Shown here: in pieces, positions 9,441-19,910 of the stretch
Numbering within the stretch: the stretch's first letter is position 1
Layout of the letters: every line of letters begins with the position of its first letter
Source of the DNA: Gnetum montanum
Taxonomy: Eukaryota > Streptophyta > Gnetopsida > Gnetales > Gnetaceae
Assembly: GCA_015680685.1 (NCBI GenBank)
Contig: MNCI01005375.1
Coordinates: forward strand, 72,887 to 101,194
Reading direction: 5' to 3'
DNA length: 28,308 bases
Notes under the pieces: generated by a model
What the model was told of the DNA's origin: nothing
The model's input: the letters and a program-made list of their open reading frames with translations, nothing else
The model's database searches: none
Made by a program: the position numbers and the translations under genes

Positions 9441-10060
9441 CCACCAAGGATCCACACTGTAATGCTAACTCATGTTGTTTCTGACTAGATCAAGGCTAGC
9501 AATATTTCTACAAAAGGATCTGACCTACGAAGTCCACTCATCTAGCTACAGATTGCTAGACAAGAGCCATGCAAAGCTCTTGTTGACTCTAGTTCTAGAG
9601 CTAACCACATCTCCCATGACATGTACAAGGCCTAGAACCTACCACCTCTTAAGAAGAGCAACATTAATTAAGAATAAGCATATCAGTCAATTACTATCCC
9701 TTTAGGATTACTAGAGGACATTATGACCATAGTTTGTGGGTGGTTCTATCTTGCTAATTTTCTAATAATCAATGTTAACAACTACAAAAATGACTTCACC
9801 ATCATCATGGAAATGGCTTGGTTAAGCACAGTCGATGCACGAATGGGTATAAGGGACCTATCTCTCAAAATATCTAAGGAAAATGAGGTAGGAAAGATTG
9901 AGAAGAAGCTTATTCCATGCATTGCGTATAGCAATAATAGGTGCAATTATGTGCAAAATATTTGGTCCATCAAGAGCACATACATTAAGGCATGCAATCA
10001 ATTTGCACAAGAAATTCACATTCAAAGGTGTCTATACACAGTATCCACAAAGTAGGAGGG
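9441..10060 (+). pseudogene. Retroviral-type aspartic protease of the inner element, broken
   Basis: This is the pepsin-like dimeric protease that would cut the gag-pol polyprotein. The active-site region at 9576-9610 reads ALVDSSSRANHISHDMY, where the family has D-S/T-G; the catalytic Asp codon 9585-9587 is intact but the Gly is Ser (AGT from GGT, a G-to-A change). Downstream come LPPLKKSNIN, SITIPLGLLEDI and, in the open piece 9723-10055, DFTIIMEMAWLSTVDARMGI, which corresponds to the 'D.ILGM.WL...A.I' flap and C-terminal region of such proteases. The residues after about 9880 are not recognisable. RT follows some 130 bases later, in the normal pol order. Confidence 0.75.
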
Positions 10061-10179
10061 CACCCAGTGGCGGATAGCTGATTCAAATAGTAGCAAAATC
10101 TGCATGGAGCCAACTAAGAGCTTAACATGTGCATATGTTGAAGGCATGGATAAAATTGAGCAAGTCCATTCCTAACTCT

Positions 10180-11240
10180 CTGATGAAGATGATGAAAACT
10201 ATTGGGGAGAGTTGAAGATCCCTAATGACTTCAAGTAGAAGCCCTTAGAACTAAAAACTTTACCCGGTGATATGTATTATGCATTTTTAAAGAATGGTCA
10301 ACCAGTCATCATTAATGTCAGACTTGCTCCTGAACAAAAAGAAAAGTTGTTGAAGGTGGTGAATTAATGGTCAATAGCCTTTGCTTGGTTATATCTAGAG
10401 CTAACAAGAATCAATCCAAGGATATGCCAACATCGCATGTATACTAACCCATCCATAAAGCCTAGCAGGTAGCTGCAGAGATGGCTAAATACCAAATTAA
10501 AGAAAATCATCAAGGAGGAAATAAAGTAACTCCTCAAGGTGGGGTTCATCTATCCAATCACGAATAGTGAGTGGGTTATTCCACTCGTAATTATACCAAA
10601 TAAGGATGGAAAATGGTAGGTTTGCATCAACTTCAGGCTATTGAATATGGTAACATTTAAGGATCACTTTCCTTTGCCATTTATAAATCAGGTGTTAGAA
10701 AGCATATCTGGGCATTGTTATTATAGATTCTTGGATGGTTATAGTGGCTACCACGAAATCCAAATTGCACTAGAGGATCAGGCCAAGACAAGATTCACAA
10801 GTCCCTAGAGGACTTTTTCATATTGTAAGATGTCGTTTGGCCTATTCAATGCCCCTGCAAAATTTCAATGCTTAGTTCTTCGTATCTTTCAATAGAAAAT
10901 ATATAGTGGTGTTGAAGTCTTCATGGATGACTTCTCCACCTATGGAACTACCTTTGAGCAAGCTTCAGATTGACTTGAGCAAGTACTAAAAAGATGTGAA
11001 GAGACAAACCTACGGCTTACCTAGCAAAAGATCCATCTTATGGTCCAAGAAGACATTATGTTAGGGCACTAAATTTCACAAAAATGGATTGAGGTAGACC
11101 TAAAAAAGATAAGGATCATCCAAGGAATAACATGCCAACCAGAGACCATTATAGATGTTCGGTCATTCCTTAGACACACTGGCTACTATCGATGATTTAT
11201 TCATAATTTCTCTAAGATCGCAAAGCCATTGGTAAAGCTT
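10180..11240 (+). pseudogene. Reverse transcriptase of the inner element, broken
   Basis: The domain begins after an acidic stretch (DEDDENYWGELKIP). Conserved blocks in order: LLKVGFIYPITNSEWV, VIPNKDGKW.VCINFRLLN, FPLPFINQVLESISGH, FLDGYSGYHEIQIALEDQ (first catalytic Asp), MSFGLFNAPAKFQCLVL, and EVFMDDFSTYGTTFEQA with both Asp codons intact at 10926-10931. After this come LEQVLKRCEETNLRL, MVQEDIMLGH and the 'RSFLRHTGYY..FI..FSKIAKPLVKL' block to about 11240. These strings are characteristic of Athila/Tat RTs. Stops fall mainly at positions expected to hold Gln, Arg or Trp. There are also frame breaks, so no product is expected, although the active site itself survives, unlike in the outer copy. 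Confidence 0.88.
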
Positions 11241-11259
11241 ACAAAGAAAGATCAACTTT

Positions 11260-11720
11260 CATCTAGACCAAGGAATGTGAACACACATTCCAAAAATTAA
11301 AGAAGAAACTCATAGAAACAACAATCCTACAAGCGCTAGACTGGTCCAGACCTTTCCACATCATGATGAATGCATATAACTATGCCTTGGGAGTTGTGCT
11401 CATGTAGATGGATGATAAGAAACATCTATATTACATCCACTATGTGAGCTAAAGCATTGTGGGGGCATAGTTAAACTACACCACCATGGAGAAAGAATTA
11501 ATGGTAGTGGTGTACATGCTAGAATAGACACTTTATGCTAGGTTACAAACTATTTGTACATATGGACCACAGTACAATTCACTTCCTTATGAATAAGCTG
11601 ACGATGAGTCCTCCTGTCATACGATGGCTTGTGATCTTGTAGAAATTGGATCTCACTATGGTAGATTGAAAAGGGATCAAGAATGTGAGTGCTAACCACC
11701 TCTCTTACTTAAGAAGGGAT
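11260..11720 (+). pseudogene. RNase H of the inner element, broken
   Basis: After LKKKLIETTILQALDWSRPF the domain start reads FHIMMNAYNYALGVVLM. The catalytic Asp expected at the 'C-D-A-S' position is Asn (codon 11369-11371, AAT), a G-to-A loss. The Glu-bearing LNYTTMEKELMVVV is intact near 11470-11510, and an 'HYMLGYK.FVH.DH' type segment can be traced in shifted frames near 11520-11570. The region that ends with 'VSANHLSYLRR' near 11685-11710 corresponds to the DxLSRL tail before integrase. Outer copy: 2230-2660. Confidence 0.8.
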
Positions 11721-11739
11721 AACAAAGAGAAGGAGATCC

Positions 11740-13060
11740 CACTCTCTGGTCAATTCCCAGATGAACTCCTCTTTGCTGGAGTGATAAGTGAACAAAAACC
11801 TACAAAAGAAACATGGTATAATGGCATCCTCACATATCTTCTCACTCAAGAGATGCCACAAGACTTCAATTTTAGGAAAAAGAAACAATTTTTTCATCAA
11901 GGAAAATACTTCATAGAAATCAACAAACACCTTTACAAGGTGTGTGCCAATGGTTTGATTTGTTGGTGCATCCCTAATGAAGATCAACTACATGTTCTCT
12001 AAGATACTCATGAAGGGCCTTACAGAGGCCACTATGTAGGCAGATGCACATCCATAAAAATCTTGATGGTAGGATACTATTTACCCACAATTTCAAGGAT
12101 AACCACTAGTTCATCAAGTCTTGTGAACATTGTCAATATGATAGGGGGATGACTACTCTCATGGAAGGTCCTCAACAATGGATTCAACCACTAAAACCTT
12201 TCGGCATATGGGGCATTGACTTCATAGGTTCCATCACATCCATGTCCAATGGAAAGGCATATATTATAATAGTATTCAACTACTTCACAAAATGGGCAAA
12301 AGCAATAGCCATTACTAATTATACATCATCCACTGTTGCCAAGTTTATACAAAAAAATATCGTGAATATGTCTAGGGTGCCATGTTCACTAATTTTAGAT
12401 AATTCAACTCATTTCATAGGTGCCACATTTAGAAAATTAATGTAATTCTTAGGGGTAGAACATAAATTAACAACACCTTATGACCCCCAAGCCAATAGTC
12501 AAGCAGAAGGTAACCAATCGAGAGATTAGAAAAATATTAATGCAAAAAATTACCAAATATAGGAAGGATTGGATTACAAAGCTTAACAATGCTCTCTAGG
12601 CTTATTGTTCAACATGGAAACTTCCTATTGGCTATTCTCCCTACAAGTTAGTGTACAAAAAACTTCCAATGCTCCCAATTCAATTCCAGCTTTGTACACT
12701 CTCAATAGCCAATGATCTAAACCTTGACCTAAGTCTAGCACAAAAGGAAATATTGATAAATCTAAATGTGCTAGATGAAAATTTATTAGTGGTCCTATCC
12801 TTGAATGAGATGAACAAGGCATTTAGCAAGCAGTGTCATGACCTTAGAATCAGGAAAGTAAAACCTCAACCAAGAGATAAGGTTCTTTACTAGAACCCCA
12901 CACATGTACCCCAAAAGAAAAATTCCAAACATTATGGAAGGGACCTTATATAATTGATCAAACCTTTTCTTTTAGGGCCATGTTGATCTAAAAACCTGAC
13001 AGCCCAAATAAATAGTAATTGGTCAACATCCAACAAGTTAAGCCTTTCCTTGAACCAAAA
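11740..13060 (+). pseudogene. Integrase of the inner element, broken but with D, D, E positions kept
   Basis: The leading segment (ILTYLLTQEMPQDF, then IEINKHLYKVCANGLICWCIP) is open at 11685-12002. A decayed zinc-binding part follows (EGPYRGHYVGR). The catalytic core is open at 12149-12445: FGIWGIDFIG carries the first Asp (12218-12220), SLILDNSTHFIG the second (12398-12400; the family has DNGTHF), and PYDPQANSQAEGNQ the Glu (12506-12508). The C-terminal part is open at 12651-12893, ending PRDKVLY, and a decayed tail to about 13060 reads VNIQQVKPFLE. There is no chromodomain, in line with Athila/Tat. The outer copy lacks 651 bases of this region. Confidence 0.85.
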
Positions 13061-13783
13061 TAGACCAGTGCAACTACCGCCTCAATGGCTCGACAACCAC
13101 ATTCTATTTTTCAAATCTCCTCCTTCCAACTTAGTCATGGGGAAGATGACCATCCATGCTGACCATTACCATGGCCTCTTATTTTTTCTACCTTTTTTTT
13201 CATGTTTTCTTTTTTACAAATTCTTGATTTTTTTCAAATTCTTCTAATTTTACACCATCTTTAGTACATTTGAACCTTCTTGACTATTTTACATTTTCTT
13301 ATATATTTTACTTTATTTTGCTTTCTTTTTTTAAAGTGTGATATTTTCTCATTTTTGCTAGTAAATGTGCTTTATTATCATAGGACACAGTGTTGTTGTT
13401 GTTGTTTAATAATGATGGTTTGTGCTTAATGTGTGATTGTTGATTTTTAGTTTCTATTTTTGAATTCTGATGTCTGATTCCTTTGACGTGGTTTATTTTT
13501 TATGGAATAGGCAGTGAGTCCATGTCATCTACCCATTTATTGACTCTATGATTTTCCTTGTTCTAGAAATTTGAGGTCCCTTCCATTAAAGAAACTATTA
13601 ATCAATCAATGACCTTGGTAGTTTTGGAATTATGAAAGATTCAAAGGTCTGTAAAGGGTGTGACTTCAAGGGAACTCAATACTCTTTGTCCTATTTTTCT
13701 TGCTTGAGTGCTTGAGTGTTTTTCATGGAATTCTTACCGTTCCACACCCTCCATTGAAGAAAGTCAAAATAATGTCATTGCAT

Positions 13784-13926
13784 GGTGTGGTTCCCATTCA
13801 AAAAAAGAAAAAAACAAAAAACAAAAAAAATAATGGGAATTCAAAGCACACCCCTTTGACACAAATAAGTCCTTACATGGTGTGGTTCCCATTTCAAAAA
13901 AAATGATGGGAATTCAAAGCACACCC
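13784..13926. repeat. Two tandem stem-loop repeats in the inner spacer
   Basis: Two units start CATGGTGTGGTTCCCATT and end GGGAATTCAAAGCACACCC. In the second unit the left arm GGTGTGGTTCCCAT (13879-13892) can pair with ATGGGAA and GCACACC (13906-13925) across an A-rich loop, with a small internal bulge. In the first unit the loop has grown to an A-rich tract (13800-13830). The pair is also present at 5491-5640 in the outer element. Confidence 0.7.
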
Positions 13927-14752
13927 TTTAGACAAATAAATGGGCTACAAGCACTAGTTATGGGACTCAAACAACATGCACCGATGCCTGAAGGTCCCCT
14001 CTAATTAAGGCCCTCTCTCTTACTTCCTACTTATCTTTTCCTCTCTTTGTGGAATGGTGGTTGTTTTTTTGGAAGCATTCTTGTATCTCAAGTGGGTGGA
14101 TCAATCTTAGAGTGGTGATGCAAAGTCACTAGAAGTGGTTGGTTTTTGTCTAGACTGAGGATGGAACTTCTTGGGTCATTTTAAATACAAATTCCACAAG
14201 GGACTTCTTATGACTTCAATTTGAAACTCCATTCCATCTTCTCTATCATCCATCCATTCTACCATAATTAACCTCACTACCATGTTCTATGTTATGCTCT
14301 ATGTCTTACTCTAATGTGCTGGGATTCTCACGTAGATTCTTTTGAGTTGTTCTTTAACTTGTCATGATCATTAAACCAACTATGGGGCCCATGGACTCCT
14401 TAGTTGAGGTTATGCAAGGGAAAAAAGGGCATGATCTTGCTATGGGAAGGACCTAGTTGCATAGCTCTTGGCTTGATTAGTTAAGGGTCCTTACCTTTGA
14501 CATTGCTGCAATCCAATCTTTCATGTATTCCATTGCATAAACTGCTCAATACTCCTTAATCTTTCACTTCATTCATCCACTAAATAAATTTTTCTCCATT
14601 TTTTCAAATTTATGAGCTTCAACACCCTCTTCTCATGTTTTCATACTAATCTTGGTCTTTAGAGCTTTCATTTGACACCAATTTCACTCAAAAACTCTTC
14701 ATATTTTGCAAGTTTTACTAAGGTCAAAGTTTGACTATGGTGGTCAACGGTT

Positions 14753-14850
14753 GCATCATTGAGGCCCCATTGACACATCCATCCTAGTCAATGAGGTGCA
14801 ATCGACTAGGCCTCGTTGATGCATCACAAAAACCCTATATATACCATTGA
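14753..14850 (+). promoter_or_regulatory. LTR-like segment with TATA-like box inside the spacer
   Basis: The words TTGCATCATTGAGGCCCCAT, CTAGGCCTCGTTGATGCATC and the TATA-like CCCTATATATACC (14834-14846) recall, in a similar arrangement, the LTR segment upstream of its own TATA box (18417-18526: GGTTGCATCGAC, GGCCTAGTTGACGCATC, GGCCCCATTGACA, CTATAAATA). It could be a degenerate second promoter ahead of the third frame, or a captured LTR piece. The resemblance was judged by eye. Confidence 0.4.
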
Positions 14851-15346
14851 ATACTTTGCAATATTTTACCATTTGCTCATAACACAAGGGGAGTTTTTCA
14901 AAATTTGCAAAGCCTAAAAATCTTTGGGAGCTCATAACCTCCAAACTGTTTATTCAAATCACTCCATTTTTTGATCCTACACTTACCGAAGTTAAGATCT
15001 TTATCATGGGTGCCACAAACCTTAAGGTTTCCAATGAAAATTTTTGTAAATTTTCCTAACTCACCCAAAGGGTTAATAACCTTAACAACATATAAACATC
15101 AACTTTTTCACAAATTAACCCTTCCACCAACCTTTGAGATGATTTATTAATCAAAATACATAAATAAATGATAATTGGATTAATTAAAATAGCCATAACC
15201 ACAAGTTAGCAAAGTGTAACTATCCTTAAGAGATAAGGTATCTCAATTTTTTCAAGGTTACACAATAATTGCTAATCCATGATTTTATTGTGATTATTGA
15301 TGGTACCAAAGAAAAGATATTTGTAGGAAGGAGAAAACTTGCAACC

Positions 15347-18215
15347 ATGGGAGAAACAACCCAAACCTAGAGGGGCCAGCAAGAACAGGTCCAAGAAGTA
15401 CCTAAGGCAACCCATGCAAGAAGACCTCTTCATGAGGAGTCTAAAGTGATATCTGTCCAACAGATTCCAAAGGAAGTAGTATCAACCGAACAATCACAAA
15501 GAGGAGAAGTACTTGGACCTGTGCCAAGGCTTGATGTCACTTTGACTCAAGCCTGCCTTGATATCATTAAGTCCAAAGAAATTCAATGATCCATTCTTCA
15601 ATAGATCAACTTTGGACCATTTTTAGAGAAGGCTCTAGAGGATGTCAAGATACAATTGTAAACCTCGCCCATGTGGCCAATTATCACATCCAATGGGGAG
15701 TGGTACATGGAAGAAACACACCTCTTCTAAAATAGTTGAAGCCTAGGATCCATAGTCAAGATCAAAGATAGTCAGGTGTCCTATTTGGCAAAAGTTATTG
15801 CACAAGTACTTGGGTTGCTTGACACTGGAACACAACTGGAAGAATTATCCACATAAGGTGACCCTAAGGCCAAGAAGGAGTGGACCCAGCATTTCTACAA
15901 GGTGGATCATAAGGAGTATGGTGCACTCACATTGACAAAGTGATTTATTTCAAGATTGCAGCCTATCACCTCAATCCAATGGTGAGGCCAAGTAAGGTAA
16001 CTACTTTCTCCACCCGAGCATGCACTACTCTAAGTAGGAAGTTCCCTGTTAACCTTTTACAACTACTATACTTAGAAATTGAAAAATGTTTCAAAGAAAA
16101 TGAATGTGGAATGAAGACCTTTCCCTTTCCATGCCTTATCATAAAACTTTACAAGAGGCCAGGCATTATTCACTACTCTAACGACACTCTTAGGCATACT
16201 CCTTTGGCTTCATGATCTAAGATCATGAAAGAGAGGATGCTAGCAATGACTCAATTAGAGAAGCTGCTGCCACCACCACCCACTTAGGAAATAACACCAG
16301 AGGCCCATGCAACCATGGAATAGTTCTAGAAAATCTAAGAATAGCTCTTGAGTGAACAAGAGTAGCAAGCAGGAATGAGTGAGGCAAATCCATCTGTGTA
16401 GTAGCTAGCGATGAGTCACCTTAATGAGGTGGCCCAAATAGTTAGCCAAATAGAGAGGGGTGGTCCCATTTTCTCTACTTAAAGAATGTAGTTTCCTTCA
16501 AGGTTGGATCCCAACACTCGAGAGGTGATGGTGTAACTAGAAACACATCATCTATTCCCAGAAATCTTTGGGAATGTTGCCATTTTCTCAGTGAGGTTGG
16601 AGGAAGCTGAAGAGGAAATTGTCTTGGTGATGCAACACCAAGGGCAATAAACAATGGTAGAATTGATAGATGACTGTGTAGCAGAAGCTTTGAACCCATC
16701 TGCAGCATCTATACCAGACATATCTACACTCCAAGATGTGCAGATGTCCACAGGCATGGTTAGCCGGAGGTTAGATGTAGCTCAACATGAAAAGTTGTTG
16801 GAACAACTGGTAGGAACCGGGCAACCAACTCTAAACATTTTTGATCTTCCCAAGAATATCACCACAACCCAGTCAAAGCTGCTAAATGCAAGGGGCAAAT
16901 GCATTATTTTGGAGGGGCAACTAGAAATGGCCTAAGAGAAAAATCAACACTTGGCTATGAAGGTTGTTGAACTTCATACCCGACTTGCAAAATAAGCAAT
17001 CCTTAGCCCAATAGTGACAAGGGATGAAGCTATTAAATAGCTTCAAGAATGATTTCAAAATGCTAAGGAGGAGTCAGTGATGGCCATCTTTAAATAGTCC
17101 GTAGTAAAAGTTGAAATGCACTCAATCAAAAAGGACTTAAATTAGATCCACCAAGAGAATGAAGCATTGACTGCATAGAATCATTGCCTACAAAATGTTG
17201 ATGCTTAGAAAGATCAAATGCAACAATTCATTCATTAAAAACAGGAGCAACTTGCCAAGGTAAACACTAAATTGAAGAAATTAGCTATGGAATATTGCAA
17301 TCTATCAATGGAGGAGGTATGCATCCTACGTCAAAAGTCTACCATTGAGATCACCACCTGGAAGAACGAAGCACTAAAATTTGAGAAAGTGAAAAATCAC
17401 TATAGGGACCAAGTCTAGTTGCAAAAGGAAGTGAATGAAAAAAAAATCCAAATGGAAAATGAAAAAATGAATGAAGCCCTCCAACAACTCCAACAATGAA
17501 GAGAGATCTGACAACCCATCATTGATGGGATCGATGCCTACAACAAAGCAAAGATCCACTTGAAGGAGTTGCAAATCGAGGAGATGATAGAGTACATGGA
17601 GTTGACCAATCTCCATTATGCAAACTTGGAAATGCTAACTCTCAAATGACCATGGTCAAAGTTAGAAAAATAAGTGGCTAGCTCGTATCTCTTATACAAG
17701 GTAGAGTTTTAGTACCACAAGGATGCCAAGCATAAACTTGAGACTGCAAACACTAAACTCAAAGTTCTGATAGGGTGATTCAAAGATCAATGAGCTATCA
17801 CTAAGAACCTAGCCAAATGGATGAATGACTAACAGTAGTTGAATGACACAATCGAGGTGTTCAACATTGAATGCAAACAGTTTGCAACCTAGTTTGTCAA
17901 TGCCAAGGAGTTGTTTCTAAAAATCTCGTGTCCTTGGGATGTGCCTGTTCCAACCCACATTCATGAAGACGCATGGATGGTGCATGAGCCTAGGAGTAAG
18001 GAGGAGAAAATAAAAGCACTACTGGATGCTTTCCACCTCCTGCCTAAAGTCCCAGCAACAACAAGATAGCTACAACCATCTCAACTGCCTATGCGTGAAG
18101 CTACTAAAGGTTCCTCGAAGCCTTAGGAACCACCACCACCTAGGACCATCTAATCTTCTCCAACAAACTTCACACCATCAAGGAATATGCTATCCAATTT
18201 TGAAGATTTAAGTCA
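15347..18215 (+). pseudogene. Third frame of the inner element: plant-transposon-type domain plus long coiled coil
   Basis: This is a frame of about 2.9 kb downstream of pol, in the env-like position of Athila elements. The chosen ATG at 15347 opens MGETTQT, then a polar Gln/Glu-rich segment and VPRLDVTLTQACLDIIKS. From about 15660 the residues MWPIITSNGEWYMEETHLF, VSYLAKVIAQVLGLLDTG and, after one shift near 15930, YFKIAAYHLNPMVRPSKVTT and FPFPCLIIKLYKRPGI resemble the 'putative plant transposon protein' domain found in many plant Athila-type proteins (family from memory). A second part from about 16230 has a Pro run and then, from about 16560, one phase carries through to about 18215 as charged, Leu/Gln/Glu/Lys-rich helix (LKKLAMEYCNLSMEEV, MENEKMNEALQQLQQ), a coiled coil. 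No signal peptide or membrane segment is visible. Nearly all stops sit where Gln, Arg or Trp codons are expected. Confidence 0.65.
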
Positions 18216-18393
18216 TGGTGTTCAATTTTGTGTCCTAAATACCTTCATTTTTTATAATGTTCTAATCCGTACAATCCAATGTTTTTCAAATCAATTAGTT
18301 GTTTTATTTGAAGAAAAATTAATCAATAATCTCATACCTTCCTAATTTTGTAAATAGAACTCAAGGATGACTTTTCATTCAATCATAAGGATA
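18216..18393 (+). other. 3' leader and decayed polypurine tract of the inner element
   Basis: This short stretch aligns with outer 20130-20290 (shared 'aatcaataatc.cataccta' and 'tcaaggatga'). Just before the LTR the tract reads CATAAGGATA where the outer copy reads TGTGGGGGTA, so the G-run that primes plus-strand synthesis has been worn down, mainly by G-to-A changes. Confidence 0.7.
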
Positions 18394-19311
18394 TGATGAG
18401 TCATGTTTTGTTGGTTGCATCGACATGGCCTCATCATCTAGGCCTCATCAACAAGGCCTAGTTGACGCATCATATCATGCATCAACGTGGCCCCATTGAC
18501 ATAGTGTCATGTGTCAGCTATAAATATGTGCTTGCAACCTCATTTATGGCATAAGTATATTACAGTTGCAGTAGAGCTCTTGCATTTTTTTCCGTTTAAA
18601 AGTTAGAATTTTTCCTTCGAGTGCTTGTAGCAAGAGTCATTGAGTGTACAGATCTTTATTTAAGCATTGTTGTACCTAAGCACCATAGTGTGTGCAACAA
18701 TAATGATGAGCTTTCTGATAAACCTTGCAGCACTCTAGATAGATTATTTATTTTATTTATGCATTTAATGGTTTTCATTATTTATTAAATTTTTTCAATT
18801 ACTTATTAATTATTTTCTAGTTATTACGTTAATGAAGAAATTAAGCCAAATAGATTACACACATAAGTATGATCGCTTCAAGCGTGACATGTATTCGCTT
18901 GGTAATCCTAGCAGCATTATTGCTTGGTATGCCTAGTAGCATAGTGCTTGGTTGCCCAACAACAAATACATGGGTTCAGGACATGTACAAAAAGTGGAAA
19001 TAGATACTTATGTTAGGATTAGTTAAATAATTAGTTAATTTAGATTAGTTAATCAAATCCCTTTTTTTCTACAATTTGAGCACCCAAATTTAAAACATAA
19101 AAATGATAAAAATTGAATGCCTCAGTTACACTTAACCATACCAACAAGTGTCACAAGTGTAATTGGGAAGACAACAATTGACCTTAGGGCTAGATTCACT
19201 TCCTAAAGGACTAAAGAACTAGAAATAATAAAGTCCATAGAATTTGACTACATCACGTACGAATGCTTGTGATTTGTATGGTTGGACATAGGGGTACCTT
19301 GCTGCTCATCA
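18394..19311 (+). repeat. 3' LTR of the inner element
   Basis: It starts TGATGAGTCATG and ends CTGCTCATCA. A TATA box CTATAAATA lies at 18518-18526, about 125 bases into the LTR. A perfect 8-bp inverted repeat, CTAGGCCT / AGGCCTAG, lies at 18438-18461 upstream of it. The right end is followed directly by the target-site duplication ATTAG. Confidence 0.9.
18518..18526 (+). promoter_or_regulatory. TATA box in the 3' LTR
   Basis: CTATAAATA is the best TATA match in the LTR. The equivalent in the 5' LTR (6055-6063) has lost the second base of the box. The start of transcription would be expected about 30 bases downstream. Confidence 0.55.
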
Positions 19312-19316
19312 ATTAG
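19312..19316. repeat. Right target-site duplication of the inner element
   Basis: ATTAG, paired with ATCAG at 5911-5915; one transition apart. Confidence 0.85.
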
Positions 19317-19325
19317 GAACTCCAT

Positions 19326-19329
<4 letters not shown>

Positions 19330-19356
<27 letters not shown>
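19330..19356. repeat. (CT)n microsatellite
   Basis: An uninterrupted CT run of 13 units. The inner copy has CATCTTCTCTATC at the same place, so the run expanded in the outer copy or its ancestor. Confidence 0.95.
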
Positions 19357-19910
19357 ATTCATGTATGCTTTCCATGTCTCACCTCTCTATCGATTTCATG
19401 TTCTTGTTCGATGTCCTGGTTTGATGTGTCAAAATTATTAGATAGTTTCTTCTAGGTTTCTGTACTTAACCTTCTATAAACATTAATCATCCATAGGGCC
19501 CATAGATTCCTAGATTTGAAGTTATGCAAGGGCAATAAAAGGCCTGTGCCTACTTTGGGAAGGATCCACTTGCATATCTTTTGGTTGGGTTAGTTAAGTT
19601 CTTTATCCTTAGACACTCTTACAATCAAATCCTTTTTTTTACCTCATTAATGACATCCAATTGTGTTCTTTTTTACAACATTTTTCAATGAAACCTTTTA
19701 TAGTAACTGTTGTGAATTCTTAAACACTCTTCAAGAATTTCCTTGCATTTGAACTTTTTGAAATTTAATGGACTGCTTATCTATTCCATCATATTTTTCA
19801 ACTTTCCCATTAACACTATTATCAAAATTCATCCATCACAATCACAACCTAGCCAAGTGTAACCACTAATAAGACAAGGTACTTTAAAGCTATATGTTAC
19901 ACATTGCACA

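Larger units (their letters stand above)
13061..15290 (+). other. Long spacer between integrase and the third frame
   Basis: About 2.2 kb without a convincing gene. The first part is T-rich (13190-13340), then come two stem-loop repeats (13784-13926). A conserved stretch around 14100-14220 matches the outer element just left of the nested insertion, and 14225-14520 matches the outer element just right of it (shared GGGCCCAT.GA.TCCT and GTTATGCAAGGG). The part 14600-15190 has no counterpart in the outer copy except in scraps; it contains an LTR-like segment with a TATA-like sequence (14753-14850). The small frames at 13050-13247, 13700-13906 and 14756-14944 look like composition artefacts. Confidence 0.65.
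5916..19311 (+). mobile_element. Inner Athila/Tat-type Ty3/gypsy element, 13.4 kb, both LTRs
   Basis: This is a complete but inactive LTR retrotransposon nested in an older relative. In order it has a 940-bp 5' LTR, a primer-binding site resembling the tRNA-Asp type, gag, protease, RT, RNase H, integrase, a 2.3-kb spacer, a third frame with a coiled coil, a decayed polypurine tract and a 918-bp 3' LTR. The LTRs begin TGATGAG and end CTCATCA, a 7-bp terminal inverted repeat. Total length, primer type, the RNase H/integrase signatures and the presence of a frame downstream of pol all fit the Athila side of the Athila/Tat group. All frames contain stops and at least some frame shifts, so it cannot move by itself. 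Confidence 0.9.

Noticed and set aside
16475-16757. Minus-strand frames opposite the third frame
   Set aside because: They are shadows of the coiled-coil frame, which keeps phase on the plus strand over a far longer distance.
15347-18215. True retroviral-type envelope in the third frame
   Set aside because: No signal peptide, no membrane segment and no cleavage-site pattern; the content is a globular domain plus a soluble coiled coil.
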